The notes: generated by a model not told the origin, from the sequence alone. A stretch of DNA of 64,000 nt from Psychromonas ingrahamii 37 (GCF_000015285.1 NC_008709.1:1054001-1118000); one strand, 5' to 3'; counted from the stretch's first letter, positions 8,772 through 19,172 are shown. Program-made: numbers and translations.

Positions 8772-9323
8772 TTATTTTTTAGTCCAAGCGAATTGTTCAA
8801 ACATAGGATCGACGGGCGTTTTTGCAGAGTGGTTCACGTAGTTACTGATCACTTTTTGAGAAAGACCAAGAATCACTTCAAGAATCTGCTGTTGTCCGTA
8901 GCCCGCAGCAAAGAATGCTTGCGTCTGTTGCTCAGAAACATTACCACGGTTACGCACCATGCTTAAGGTAAAGTCTTGTAATGCTTGTAGTTTCTCAGTT
9001 GGCATTGCTTCACTGTTACGTAACGCTTCAGTCAGAGCAGGATCGACCTTCATTGAATGTGCAATACCTGTGTGCGCAGGCACGCAGTAATGACAGTCGT
9101 GCTCAACGTTAATTGTTTGCCATACAACGGTTAGCTCTTCTGCATCAAAAGATGAGCTTGCAAAGAGCTGGTGTAACTGAGTGTAAGCTTTAAGTGTGTT
9201 GGGGGATTCAGACAGTACGCCGAAAAGACCAGGAACAACACCCATCTTTTCTTTTGCACCTTCTAGGATTTCTTTACTTTCTGCGGGAGCCGACTCAATG
9301 GTATGGATTTTGAAGTTTGACAT
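8772..9323 (-). CDS. Carboxymuconolactone decarboxylase/AhpD-like protein
   Basis: Small all-helical protein of 183 residues. It carries the AhpD-type redox signature EHDCHYCVPAHTGIAH (about residues 73-88): a CxxC pair followed by a conserved histidine, as in alkylhydroperoxidase-like enzymes. The likely role is thiol peroxidase or detoxification chemistry in the cytoplasm. It is transcribed alone, away from the dehydrogenase gene, from a consensus promoter overlapped by two palindromic operators (9403-9440), so it is probably repressed by a TetR-type regulator and induced by a small molecule. No regulator gene is adjacent. Confidence 0.88.
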   Translation of the reverse strand: MSNFKIHTIESAPAESKEILEGAKEKMGVVPGLFGVLSESPNTLKAYTQLHQLFASSSFDAEELTVVWQTINVEHDCHYCVPAHTGIAHSMKVDPALTEALRNSEAMPTEKLQALQDFTLSMVRNRGNVSEQQTQAFFAAGYGQQQILEVILGLSQKVISNYVNHSAKTPVDPMFEQFAWTKK

Positions 9324-9388
9324 AATGGTTCTCTCTCTATTGATTTAAATTTCATTTAATTGGAACCGTTGTTCCTTGAATTAAGAGT

Positions 9389-9417
9389 ACTATAAATACA
9401 ATTGAGCGATCGTTCAA
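9389..9417 (-). promoter_or_regulatory. Sigma-70 promoter of the AhpD-like gene
   Basis: On the minus strand TTGAAC (9417-9412), a 17-base spacer and TATAGT (9394-9389). The -35 box lies inside the first palindromic operator, so repressor binding would exclude RNA polymerase. Confidence 0.75.
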
Positions 9418-9440
9418 GATTTATTTTGAGCGATCGTTCA
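9403..9440. promoter_or_regulatory. Twin palindromic operators TGAGCGATCGTTCA
   Basis: Two exact copies of the 14-mer TGAGCGATCGTTCA at 9403-9416 and 9427-9440, centres 24 bp apart. Each is a palindrome except for one base pair. The size, symmetry and position over the -35 box are typical of TetR-family repressor sites; the regulator is not in the window. Confidence 0.75.
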
Positions 9441-10058
9441 GTTAACTTGTCAGGGCACAAATAAAAAGTGTGTTTTTTAATGGATTTTATTTCAGGTTGT
9501 AAAAGTTCAAACTATCGTCACGCTCGTTTTTTGCCGAAAGGAAGCCTGATGCTTTAATTGTATCAGGGTTAATTGAGTGTTCGTTTGAGGTGTTATGGCA
9601 ACGTTTGCACCTTAGAATATTTTTTGATGCGTGACGATAACAAGTAGGGGAGTAATGAGGGGGACTTTGATTGGTCGTTGAAATTTTATTATTTTGTCAC
9701 CGTCGGTTATTAGCCAAGTAGGCGGCATAATGAGTTTTCTACAATAATTGATTTTAAAAGCAATTTTGGCTGCTTTTTATGCGAAGTTTCTAAAAAATTT
9801 TGCTGATAATAATTATTGCTAATAACAATTATTGCTAATAACAATTTTGCTAATAAAAATGAATCTAAAGGCGTGTATTCGGCCTATCCCTAATCTTCCT
9901 GTTGTAGTTGATAAGGATTTAATTGATATGTTGAAAATTTGTGAAGCAAATACCGTAACTCTCTATCACCTCTCATTTTATATTTTTTTTAAATAGCCTT
10001 TTAGTTTACACCAACCTATAGTGAGAGGATTTATAAGTACTTAATAAGGGTCGTGTAC
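9441..10058. other. Long AT-rich intergenic region upstream of glutamate dehydrogenase
   Basis: No convincing gene. It contains a short tandem run of (t)attgctaataacaa units at about 9803-9862. A 45-codon open frame at 9859-9996 has no clear ribosome-binding site. Promoter elements for the dehydrogenase are expected here but none stands out. Confidence 0.5.
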
Positions 10059-13000
10059 ATGAAATCAATACTCAACCAAAAAAATGACATTTTAGATCAA
10101 ATTTTTTCTCAATTAAAAAGTTATTTTTCTGAATCGGAACAACAAACTGTCGAGCAGTTTATTAAAACTATTTTCCGTGATGTGGCTATCGCCGATTTAA
10201 CGCCAATACCATTAACAGATCTGGCCGGACTGACGGGTTCATTATGGCGAGAGACGGCTAAATGGAAAGGTAGCCGGGCAAAAGTACGTGTTTTTAATCC
10301 CGATGTTGAGCAAGATGAATGGAAATCTACTCATACGGTATTGACGGTATTATGCCGTAATACTCCCTTTGTGATTGATACGCTAAAACTTGTCCTCAAT
10401 GAGCAAAATATTAAATTACATCGTGTTTATTATGGGGAAATGTCCAGCCAACGGGACAAAAATGGGACATTAATCTCTTTCAATGAAGAAAAATTAAATG
10501 AATTGTTACTTTATTTTGAAATTGATAACACCAGTTCAAAAAAAGAACGCGATCAGATATCAGCTAAAATACAAACAGCATTAGAAAATGTGGCTTTAGT
10601 GGGTGATGATTTTGCAGCATTAAAAAACACCCTGACAGAAGCCATCGAAATCAGTAAAACGGATAATTTAAAAGAACATATTGATAACTTAAGAGAACAG
10701 CAAACCTATTTATTATGGGTGTTAAAGGATCATTTTACTTTTCTCGGTTGTGATCAATTTAGTGTTGAAAATGGAAAAATCAATGTCATTGAGGGGAGTC
10801 AGTTAGGTTTATTGAAGCGTCCTGATTTTATGACTAAAGCCCATGATTTTGAATCGTTTTCAATACTTAATGAGAAGACATTTATCCATTTCAGCAAAGC
10901 CTCTCAACGTGCGATGGTTCACCGCAGAGCTTTTCCTGATGTTATTTATATCAAACGTTTTAATGCCGCAGGGGAGCTGATTTCCGGTTTTCGTTTTGTC
11001 GGCTTATATACCTCTTCGGTTTACAGTGGTACACCCACTGAGATGCCCGTAATACGTGACAAATTAGCGAATATGTTAAAACAATCGCCTTATAGTCAAG
11101 GGGGGCATTATTATAAAGAGTTATCACAAATATTATATACCTACCCGATTGAAGATTTACTGTTATGTGATGAAACTGGATTATTAAAAAATGCCACTGA
11201 AATATTACATGCTCAGGAGCGCAAAGAATTAAAATTATTTTTACGTATGGATGGTAATAATCAATTTGTCGTTGCCATCTTATATGTTCCACGAGATGTT
11301 TATAATACGAGGGTAAGACTTGATTTTGAAGAGTTAATTTGTCGTACTCTGGAAGTCACTGATCGTGATTTTCAAACCTACTTAAGTGAATCAAATTTAG
11401 CACGTTTACGTTTGGTATTACGCTTAAAAGCGCCCCTTGAATACCCATTAGAAGTGCAGGCCATACAAGATCGCATGAAACAGTTAACCAAGCTCTGGAG
11501 CGAGGGTTTACAGGAATCTTTAGTTGAAAACTTTGGCGAAGAACGTGGTATAAAACTGGTTAAAAAATACCAGTCATCATTTTCAACAAGTTATAAAGAC
11601 AGTTTTAGTGCCCGCGTTGCAGTGTCCGATATTGAACGCATCGAGTCCGTCTATGCAGATAAAGAACGGTCTATGGCATTGCGTTTTTATCGTTCTCTGG
11701 ATCCTAATGGCAGTCAGTTAAAATTAAAACTTTTCCATCAGGATGGTGCTTTATTATTATCGGATCTTATCCCTATTCTGGAAAATCTCGGGCTTAAAGT
11801 GGCGGAAGAATACCCTTATAAAGTGACCCCGAATAGAGAACAGTCATTCTGGTTATATGATTTCACCTTAATTTATTCACGTGTTACTGATTTTAATCCA
11901 GATGCTTACCACGATGTTTTTGTCGATACATTTTTATCTGTCTGGTATGGAAGAGCTGAAAATGACTCTTTTAATAAACTAATTTTGAGGACGGGATTAA
12001 CGTGGCGTGATATTGCAATGTTGCGTGCTTATGCCAAATACTTAAAACAGATACGTTTTGGTTTTAGTCAATCTGCAATAGCAAAAACAATGTTAGACCA
12101 TAGCAAGTTAGTTATCGAGTTAGTGCAACTCTTTAAGTTACGCTTTGACCCAAGTAACGAAATTAATTTAGAAAAGCAGCAAAAATTAGAAGAAAAAATT
12201 CTAACCTCATTAAATGACGTGACTAATCTTAATGAAGACCGTGTATTAAGGCAGTATGTTGAGCTTATCATGGCCACTATTCGGACCAATTATTTCCAGA
12301 AAAGTGAGGGAGAAAATCAACCTTATATCAGTTTTAAGTTTGATCACGCTAAATTATCTGAGATTCCGTTACCGCGTTTAAATGTTGAAATTTTTGTTTA
12401 TTCACCGCGCGTAGAAGGAGTGCATTTACGCGGCGGCAAAGTTGCCCGTGGTGGTTTGCGTTGGTCTGATCGTCGTGAAGATTACCGTACTGAGGTATTA
12501 GGATTAGTGAAAGCACAGCAGGTTAAAAATGCGGTGATTGTGCCCGTCGGTGCTAAAGGCGGTTTTGTTGCTAAAAAACTCAATGCTTCTATGGACAGAG
12601 ATAGTTTTATGAAGGAGGGGATTAGCAGCTACAAATTGTTTGTTAGCGCATTACTTGATCTTAGCGATAACCTCGATCAAGGCCGAGTAATTCCACCCGT
12701 TGATGTGGTTCGTTATGACGAAGATGATACCTATCTTGTTGTTGCAGCAGATAAAGGAACAGCTACTTTTTCTGATTTTGCCAATGAACTCGCGGTAGCA
12801 AGAAATTTCTGGCTAAATGATGCATTCGCCTCGGGTGGTAGCCATGGTTACGACCATAAGGTCATGGGTATTACCGCGCGTGGTGCATGGATTAGTGTAC
12901 AGCGTCACTTTCGTGAATTGGGTGTTAATGTACAAAAGGATCCTATCAGTGTGATCGGTATAGGTGATATGGCGGGTGATGTATTTGGCAACGGTATGTT

Positions 13001-14846
13001 AAGTTCACAATCGATACGCTTGGTTGCTGCCTTTAATCACCTGCATATATTTATTGATCCGAATCCGACTGATCAAGCGGCGTGTTTTACGGAGCGAAAA
13101 CGCTTATATGATACGCCGAAAACGGGTTGGAATGATTACGATAAAGCGTTAATTTCTGCAGGAGGCGGGGTTTTTGAACGTCGAGCTAAGTCAATAAACG
13201 TTTCTCCTGAAATGGCCAAACGTTTCGATATTCAAAAACAGAAAGTAACACCTAATGAATTGATCTCGCTATTATTAAAAGCGCAAGTTGATCTGATTTG
13301 GAATGGTGGCATCGGTACCTACATAAAAGCCAGCAGTCAGAGTCATGCTGATGTAGGTGATAAAGCCAATGATGTGTTACGTGTCAATGCAAAACAACTG
13401 CGCTGTCGTGTGCTGGGTGAAGGTGGAAATTTAGGTGTAACACAATCTGCCCGTATTGAATATGCATTAAACGGCGGTTTATGTTTCACCGATGCGATTG
13501 ATAATGCAGGAGGAGTGAACTGTTCGGATTTAGAAGTTAATATTAAAATCCTACTTGATAAACTGGTCTCTGATGGGGATTTAACGGTTAAACAACGTAA
13601 TATTTGGTTAGTTACTATGACCGATCAGGTTGGACAATTGGTGCTTAAAAATAATTATCGGCAAGCGCAGAGTATCAGCCTCTCTTACGTTGAATCATAT
13701 AAACGTATTGAAGAGTATCGTCGTCTGATATGTAATTTAGAAGAAAAAGGCAAGCTTAACCGTGCACTTGAATTTATTCCTACGGAGGATGTGCTTAATG
13801 AACGTAAAAATAGTCACCTCGGTTTGACGCGACCTTGTATTGCGGTGATGTTAGCTTATGCCAAAAATGAATTGAAAGAAGCCCTGGTCGCTGAGCATGT
13901 TGCTTCTGATCCTTGTTTGATTAAAGAGGCAGAAAAAATATTCCCTCGATCGCTGGTGGATAAATATAAAAATGAAGTTCATCGTCATCCGCTTATCAAT
14001 GAAATTGTTGCCACGCAAATAAGTAATGATATTTTCAACTGCATGGGGACAACCTTTGTACATCGTTTAATGGCCAGCGCAGGCTGCTCATTTTTAGATG
14101 TCTGTAAAGCGTGGGTGGCAGCAAGAGAAATTTTCGCTATGACTTCGCTTTTGGAAGATATTGAAGGGTTAGATAATCAAGTTCCTGTCAGTGTGCAAAA
14201 TGATTTAATGCTGCAGTTAAAACGTATGGTGCAGCGCGGTACGCGTTGGATCATTAGTACCCATCGTACAGATCTTGATATCAGCATGCTGATTAAACAA
14301 TATCAGGAGCCTCTGAGTACGTTAGCGGAACAATTTGATAACATATTAACCGGATCATCTCTTCTTCATAGACAAAAATCCCTGACTGAATTAACCGCAA
14401 AGAATGTACCGGATAAATTGGCACATTCTCTGGCAAGTGTGGATAAAATTTATGCCATGTTGGGTGTTATTTCAGTTGCCGCAAAAGTGAAAATTGAACC
14501 TCAACTTGCAGTGCAGGTTTATTTCCACTGCGGTGATCATTTGAAATTATTTGATGTCGCTGAGCAACTTAGCCTTTTACCGGCAGATAATAATTGGCAA
14601 TCGCTTGCCAGAGAAGCAATGCGTGATGATCTTGAATGGCAGCATATGCGGATCACTAAGAGTATATTAGAAATGGTCAAAGAAAGTACAGATGTTGGGG
14701 ATGCCTATGTTGATTGGCACACCTCAAATCATATGCTTTTTGATCGCTGGCAACGTATGGCTGATGCACTATTGGCCGCTAGTCCTCCAGAGTTTAGTAT
14801 GTGTCAGGTGGCGTTACGTGAGCTGCTGGATCTATCTCAGAGTTAG
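10059..14846 (+). CDS. gdhB: NAD-specific glutamate dehydrogenase, large (180-kDa) type
   Basis: Oxidative deamination of glutamate to 2-oxoglutarate and ammonia with NAD. The 1595-residue length is that of the large class. The N-terminal part carries ACT-like regulatory regions; the catalytic domain is recognisable by GGLRWSDRREDYRTEVLGLV (about residue 797) and VIGIGDMAGDVFGNGML (about 967), followed by FIDPNPT and a long C-terminal domain. An in-frame GTG lies six bases upstream, but the AAGGG Shine-Dalgarno is properly spaced only for the ATG at 10059. Monocistronic; the 3' end borders a heptamer repeat array. Supports use of glutamate/arginine as carbon source, consistent with large-type enzymes in other marine bacteria. 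Confidence 0.95.
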   Translation: MKSILNQKNDILDQIFSQLKSYFSESEQQTVEQFIKTIFRDVAIADLTPIPLTDLAGLTGSLWRETAKWKGSRAKVRVFNPDVEQDEWKSTHTVLTVLCRNTPFVIDTLKLVLNEQNIKLHRVYYGEMSSQRDKNGTLISFNEEKLNELLLYFEIDNTSSKKERDQISAKIQTALENVALVGDDFAALKNTLTEAIEISKTDNLKEHIDNLREQQTYLLWVLKDHFTFLGCDQFSVENGKINVIEGSQLGLLKRPDFMTKAHDFESFSILNEKTFIHFSKASQRAMVHRRAFPDVIYIKRFNAAGELISGFRFVGLYTSSVYSGTPTEMPVIRDKLANMLKQSPYSQGGHYYKELSQILYTYPIEDLLLCDETGLLKNATEILHAQERKELKLFLRMDGNNQFVVAILYVPRDVYNTRVRLDFEELICRTLEVTDRDFQTYLSESNLARLRLVLRLKAPLEYPLEVQAIQDRMKQLTKLWSEGLQESLVENFGEERGIKLVKKYQSSFSTSYKDSFSARVAVSDIERIESVYADKERSMALRFYRSLDPNGSQLKLKLFHQDGALLLSDLIPILENLGLKVAEEYPYKVTPNREQSFWLYDFTLIYSRVTDFNPDAYHDVFVDTFLSVWYGRAENDSFNKLILRTGLTWRDIAMLRAYAKYLKQIRFGFSQSAIAKTMLDHSKLVIELVQLFKLRFDPSNEINLEKQQKLEEKILTSLNDVTNLNEDRVLRQYVELIMATIRTNYFQKSEGENQPYISFKFDHAKLSEIPLPRLNVEIFVYSPRVEGVHLRGGKVARGGLRWSDRREDYRTEVLGLVKAQQVKNAVIVPVGAKGGFVAKKLNASMDRDSFMKEGISSYKLFVSALLDLSDNLDQGRVIPPVDVVRYDEDDTYLVVAADKGTATFSDFANELAVARNFWLNDAFASGGSHGYDHKVMGITARGAWISVQRHFRELGVNVQKDPISVIGIGDMAGDVFGNGMLSSQSIRLVAAFNHLHIFIDPNPTDQAACFTERKRLYDTPKTGWNDYDKALISAGGGVFERRAKSINVSPEMAKRFDIQKQKVTPNELISLLLKAQVDLIWNGGIGTYIKASSQSHADVGDKANDVLRVNAKQLRCRVLGEGGNLGVTQSARIEYALNGGLCFTDAIDNAGGVNCSDLEVNIKILLDKLVSDGDLTVKQRNIWLVTMTDQVGQLVLKNNYRQAQSISLSYVESYKRIEEYRRLICNLEEKGKLNRALEFIPTEDVLNERKNSHLGLTRPCIAVMLAYAKNELKEALVAEHVASDPCLIKEAEKIFPRSLVDKYKNEVHRHPLINEIVATQISNDIFNCMGTTFVHRLMASAGCSFLDVCKAWVAAREIFAMTSLLEDIEGLDNQVPVSVQNDLMLQLKRMVQRGTRWIISTHRTDLDISMLIKQYQEPLSTLAEQFDNILTGSSLLHRQKSLTELTAKNVPDKLAHSLASVDKIYAMLGVISVAAKVKIEPQLAVQVYFHCGDHLKLFDVAEQLSLLPADNNWQSLAREAMRDDLEWQHMRITKSILEMVKESTDVGDAYVDWHTSNHMLFDRWQRMADALLAASPPEFSMCQVALRELLDLSQS

Positions 14847-14849
14847 AAA

Positions 14850-15132
14850 GCTCGAGGCTCGAAGGCTCAAAACTCGAAGCCGTCAGCCGTCAGCCGTCAG
14901 CCCGAAGCCGATAACTGACAGCTGACAGCTGACAGCTGTCAGCTGTCAGTCGTTAGCCGTCAGCTGTCAGTCGTCAGCTGTCAGTCGTTAGCTGTCAGTC
15001 GTTAGCCGTCAGTCGTTAGCTGTCAGTCGTTAGTCGTTAGCCGTCAGCTCGAAGCTCGAAGCTCGAAGCTCGAAGCTCGAAGCTCGAAGCTGATAGCTGA
15101 TAGCTGATAGCTGATAGCTGATAGCTGACAGC
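14850..15132. repeat. Heptanucleotide tandem repeat array
   Basis: About 280 bp built almost wholly of 7-base units: CGTCAGC, GCTGACA, GCTGTCA, GTCGTTA, GCTCGAA (about seven in a row near 15050-15090) and GCTGATA (about six in a row near 15090-15127). The units change by single bases along the array while the period stays at seven. It lies between two convergent genes. No coding capacity. Confidence 0.9.
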
Positions 15133-15137
15133 CGCTT

Positions 15138-15923
15138 TTATCGCACTTTTTGGGCTATTTTTTTGAGCATATAGGCGCTACCTACAAAGCCGAAACTTGC
15201 GGTTACCATAGTTGATGCGCCAAATCCCGTCGCACAATCCATTTTCATATTACCATCGGATTCCGATTTTTGTTGGCACACTTCTCCCTGTTGATCGGGG
15301 TAACTTAATTGCTCGGTAGAAAAAACACAATCCACGCTAAATTTTCGTTTAGGGTTTTTACTGAAATTGAAAAATCGGCGTAATTCCGAACGCACTTTAG
15401 AGGCCAGAGGATCCTGGACTGTACGTGCTAAATCGGCAACTTGAATTTGTGTGGGATCTAACTGCCCCCCCGCACCTCCAGAGGTAAGCAGCGGGTATTT
15501 ATTACGTTTACAATGCGCAATTAAGGCCACTTTAGCTTTGATACTGTCGATTGCATCAAAGATATAATCAAATTCGGATGATAAATATTCAAAGCAATTT
15601 TCTTTATCAATAAAATCATCAATTAAATTCAGTTTAATATCCGGATTTATCAAACGGCAGCGGTTTGCCATGGCTTCTATTTTCATCTCGCCGATGGTAT
15701 TGGTTAATGCATGTACCTGGCGATTGGTGTTAGTGACACAGATATCATCCATATCAATTAATGTAATTTGGCCAATACCGGAACGCGCCAGAGCCTCCAC
15801 AACCCATGAACCAACACCACCAATACCAATGACGCAAATATGGCTTTGTTGAAATTTATTAAGCGCTTTACTACCGTATAAGCGTTTAATACCACCAAAT
15901 CGGTTTTCGTATTGTTCTGTCAT
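15138..15923 (-). CDS. tcdA: tRNA threonylcarbamoyladenosine dehydratase TcdA
   Basis: ATP-dependent E1-like enzyme that cyclises t6A37 of ANN-decoding tRNAs to ct6A. The nucleotide-binding motif VIGIGGVGSWVVEALARSGIG is near the N-terminus, followed by LIDMDDICVTNTNRQ and FDAIDSIKAK, then GGAGGQLDPTQIQ and the conserved DCVFS segment. About 261 residues, the usual length. An ATG with a GAG ribosome-binding site at 15923 is preferred over the TTG 12 bases upstream. It ends at the repeat array and converges on the glutamate dehydrogenase gene. Confidence 0.93.
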   Translation of the reverse strand: MTEQYENRFGGIKRLYGSKALNKFQQSHICVIGIGGVGSWVVEALARSGIGQITLIDMDDICVTNTNRQVHALTNTIGEMKIEAMANRCRLINPDIKLNLIDDFIDKENCFEYLSSEFDYIFDAIDSIKAKVALIAHCKRNKYPLLTSGGAGGQLDPTQIQVADLARTVQDPLASKVRSELRRFFNFSKNPKRKFSVDCVFSTEQLSYPDQQGEVCQQKSESDGNMKMDCATGFGASTMVTASFGFVGSAYMLKKIAQKVR

Positions 15924-16200
15924 GTCAGTACTCAATCAAAAATAAAATAAAAAAGCAGCCGCTTCTAATGGGACTGGACTGCCATTATATGACTAACTGC
16001 TTAACAAAGAAAAATTATTTGATGGCGCATTTTACAAAAGTGCTCAACCAGTATTATCCCTTGATCTTAAATTTTAACAAAAGAGCGCTTATAAAGCAGC
16101 CATCAGGATAGTTTTGATATCAGTTAAGTGAATTAAGGCGGAGTCATAACAATTCGCAAAACCCACTGGCGTAAGCAAAGTCGTAGTTCTAAAAAAAGAG

Positions 16201-16230
16201 CAAAAAAAAGCCAGAATCAAATTCTGGCTT
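16201..16230 (-). terminator. Rho-independent terminator of ilvC
   Basis: Ten-base-pair stem AAGCCAGAAT/ATTCTGGCTT with a 3-base loop, followed on the minus strand by a run of seven to eight T. It lies 26 bases after the ilvC stop. Confidence 0.85.
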
Positions 16231-16255
16231 GGTCAGTTTTAACTAAAGGGGCTAA

Positions 16256-17737
16256 TTAAGAAGCTGTTATTATTGTTTTCATCTCGGTCATGTAACCGCG
16301 TAGTTTTTTACCAACGATTTCGACAGGGTGAGAACGAATGGCTTCATTAACTTCGATTAGGCGTGCATTATCAACAGCATTATTTTTCACTGTTAAAGGT
16401 TTACCCAGCATTTCAGGATCTAATGCTTTAACAAAATCAGCAAGTAGTGGCTTAGCAGCATGATCAAACAGGTAACAACCGTATTCTGCTGTATCTGAGA
16501 TAACAACATTCATTTCGTACAGTTTTTTACGTGCAATAGTATTGGCGATAAGCGGAGTTTCATGCAGTGATTCATAATAAGCTGAGTCTGCAATAATGCC
16601 GGAAGCTGTCATTGCATCAAACGCCAGTTCAACACCCGCTTTAATCATCGCAATAAGAAAAATACCGTTGTCGTAGAATTCCTGCTCATCAATTTTCATG
16701 TCGCCTGCAGGTTGTTTTTCAAAACCCGTTTCAGCCGTTTCAGCGCGCCATTGTAAAAGATTTTTATCATCGTTGGCCCAATCTTCCATCATAGTGCGGG
16801 AGAATTCACCTTCAATAATATCATCCATGTGCTTGTTAAATAGCGGACGTAAAATCTCTTTTAGCTCTAAAGACATATCAAATGCTTTGATTTTTGCAGG
16901 ATTTGATAAACGGTCCATCATATTAGTGATGCCGCCGTATTTCATGCCTTCTGTTACCGTTTCCCAACCGTATTGAATCAGTTTTGATGCATATCCTGGT
17001 TCAATACCATCGGCAACCATTTTTTCATAACCAATAATGGCACCAGTTTGTAACATACCACAAAGGATAGTTTGCTCACCCATCAGGTCAGATTTAACTT
17101 CTGCCACAAATGATGACATAAGCACACCGGCGCGATCGCCACCCGTTGCACTTGCATAGGCTTTAGCCCATACCAAACCCTGACCTTGCGGATCGTTTGC
17201 CGGGTGAACAGCGATCAGTGTTGGCACACCAAAACCACGTTTGTATTCTTCGCGCACTTCAGAACCAGGACATTTAGGCGCACACATAATAACGGTTAAA
17301 TCTTCACGGACCTGCATACCTTCTTCAACGATGTTAAAACCGTGAGAGTAAGACAGTGTTGCACCTTCTTTCATTAAGGGCATAACTGCACCAACAACAG
17401 CTGTGTGCTGTTTGTCCGGTGTTAAGTTACATAAAAGGTCGGCTTCAGGAATAAGTTCTTCGTATGTGCCAACCACAAAGCCGTTTTCAGTTGCATTTTT
17501 CCATGATTGACGTTTTTCTGCAATGGCTTGTGCACGCAGCGTGTAAGAGACGTCAAGACCCGAATCCCGCATGTTTAAACCTTGGTTTAAACCCTGAGCA
17601 CCACAACCGATAATGACTACTTTTTTACCTTTTAAAGCGTCACAACCGTCGGTAAATTCACTGCGATCCATAAAACGACATTGACCTAGTTGATTTAGCT
17701 TTTCACGTAGAGAAAGGGTATTAAAATAGTTAGCCAT
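16256..17737 (-). CDS. ilvC: Ketol-acid reductoisomerase, long (class II) form
   Basis: Second step of isoleucine/valine biosynthesis: isomerises and reduces acetolactate or acetohydroxybutyrate with NADPH and Mg2+. The Rossmann motif [20 protein letters not shown] is near residue 40, and two C-terminal knotted domains follow, with [19 protein letters not shown] in the second. The 493-residue length matches the enterobacterial long form. The start at 17737 ([14 protein letters not shown]) has GGAGTG nine bases upstream; an upstream in-frame start would add a 17-residue extension not seen in the family. Its likely activator IlvY is encoded at 19173. Confidence 0.96.
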   Translation of the reverse strand: MANYFNTLSLREKLNQLGQCRFMDRSEFTDGCDALKGKKVVIIGCGAQGLNQGLNMRDSGLDVSYTLRAQAIAEKRQSWKNATENGFVVGTYEELIPEADLLCNLTPDKQHTAVVGAVMPLMKEGATLSYSHGFNIVEEGMQVREDLTVIMCAPKCPGSEVREEYKRGFGVPTLIAVHPANDPQGQGLVWAKAYASATGGDRAGVLMSSFVAEVKSDLMGEQTILCGMLQTGAIIGYEKMVADGIEPGYASKLIQYGWETVTEGMKYGGITNMMDRLSNPAKIKAFDMSLELKEILRPLFNKHMDDIIEGEFSRTMMEDWANDDKNLLQWRAETAETGFEKQPAGDMKIDEQEFYDNGIFLIAMIKAGVELAFDAMTASGIIADSAYYESLHETPLIANTIARKKLYEMNVVISDTAEYGCYLFDHAAKPLLADFVKALDPEMLGKPLTVKNNAVDNARLIEVNEAIRSHPVEIVGKKLRGYMTEMKTIITAS

Positions 17738-18001
17738 TGAATGACACTCCAAAAATAGTTGATAGGGATTAAAGCAGATAACAATCATTGCTTTTAATTT
17801 TGAATAAGTACTATAGCCTATAACTTATATTGCACAAAATGATATATTTACAATACTGTGTTGCAGATAATGAAACATAGCATTGGAACGATAATAAGAG
17901 ATTAATATCAGAATTATATGATAAATTAACGGTTTGTTAAAAAGCCGTTATTATTGTTCTTATTTTGAACTCGCAGACACTCTTTCGCACAAGGAATTAT
18001 T

Positions 18002-18871
18002 ATGCCATCGTTAAAAATACCCGGCCCGTTGGTTTCAATAGACTGGTTAGAAAAACACCTTAGTCACCCTGATCTGGTTATTCTGGACGGTAGCTGGCAT
18101 ATGCCCAGTGTTAAACGCGATGGCAAATTAGAATGCCTTAAACAGCGTATACCCGGCGCACTGTTTTTTGATTTTAACCGTGAAATTTGTCACCAGAACA
18201 ATCCCCTACCGCATATGATGCCAAGTGAATCAGACTTTCAAGAATCTGTACAAAACCTCGGTATCAATCAAAGAAGTACTATTGTTGTTTATGATACCGT
18301 GGGGATATTCTCAAGCCCGCGCGTCTGGTGGATGTTTAAAACCATGGGATTTGAAAATGTCGCCGTATTAGACAGCGGTTTTCCTGCCTGGTTAGAAAAA
18401 TCATTACCCATTGAAAGTGGGCATATCCCTCAACCAGTTGTAAAAGGCGATTTTATCGCAAACTACCAGAAGGCATTGATCTGCACTGCGGAAGATGTAT
18501 TGCAGGCATCCGGCAGTTCTCAGCAGAGTATTATTGATGCTCGCCCCTCTGCGCGCTTTTTAGGGCAACAAGCAGAGCCAAGAGCCGGTATACGGGTAGG
18601 ACATATGCCTAATGCGCAAAACTTACCCTCAACCAGTGTCCTTGAAAATAATAAGATGAAGGATGCTTATCAACTTGCGTTAATTTTTGAGGCCCTTTCA
18701 GGAAAAGATAAACGGGTTATTTTTAGTTGTGGTTCGGGGGTGACGGCTTGTATTTTAGCACTGGCCGCGAGCCTCGCAGGTTATGAAAATATTGGCGTTT
18801 ATGATGGTTCATGGGCTGAATGGGGAAGCAGAGTCGATCTTCCTGTTATAGCAGAAGAAAACAGCCATTAA
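18002..18871 (+). CDS. sseA: 3-mercaptopyruvate/thiosulfate sulfurtransferase (tandem rhodanese)
   Basis: 289 residues with two rhodanese domains. The inactive N-terminal domain carries VVYDTVGIFSSPRVWWMF; the C-terminal domain carries the active-site loop FSCGSGVTAC (Cys about 242). The CG(S/A)GVTA form marks mercaptopyruvate sulfurtransferases rather than thiosulfate-specific enzymes. Transfers sulfur from 3-mercaptopyruvate to thiols or cyanide. Start supported by AAGGA seven bases upstream. It sits between ilvC and ilvY, which are usually adjacent. Confidence 0.92.
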   Translation: MPSLKIPGPLVSIDWLEKHLSHPDLVILDGSWHMPSVKRDGKLECLKQRIPGALFFDFNREICHQNNPLPHMMPSESDFQESVQNLGINQRSTIVVYDTVGIFSSPRVWWMFKTMGFENVAVLDSGFPAWLEKSLPIESGHIPQPVVKGDFIANYQKALICTAEDVLQASGSSQQSIIDARPSARFLGQQAEPRAGIRVGHMPNAQNLPSTSVLENNKMKDAYQLALIFEALSGKDKRVIFSCGSGVTACILALAASLAGYENIGVYDGSWAEWGSRVDLPVIAEENSH

Positions 18872-19172
18872 GTAGGTGAATATATAAAATCAAACATATT
18901 TATAATGTAATATCTACATATAGCAATTGGATAGTGAATTCACATGTTCGAAAACTTATGCTTCATTACTTAAACTTGATTCCGCAGTTTTTTTGTTGCG
19001 GCTTTGGCATGAAACTTCACTTGTTTTAAATTCAAATAGTTACATAATTTTTATTTTTTAAAACAAAATAGCTTTTTATCCACGCTTTGAACCAATGAAG
19101 CTATCTTATTGATATAGAAAATCAGAAAGTTTCGTGCCATCTTTAAAATTAAAAACTACGGAATCGAGTTAA
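18872..19172. other. Intergenic region upstream of ilvY
   Basis: About 300 bases, AT-rich, without a gene. No convincing terminator or operator is visible; promoter for ilvY is expected here. Confidence 0.4.

Noticed and set aside
9859..9996. 45-codon open frame before glutamate dehydrogenase
   Set aside because: No ribosome-binding site and no recognisable family.
17738..18001. IlvY operator palindrome
   Set aside because: TTGCA-type motifs are present but no symmetrical pair with LysR spacing was clear.
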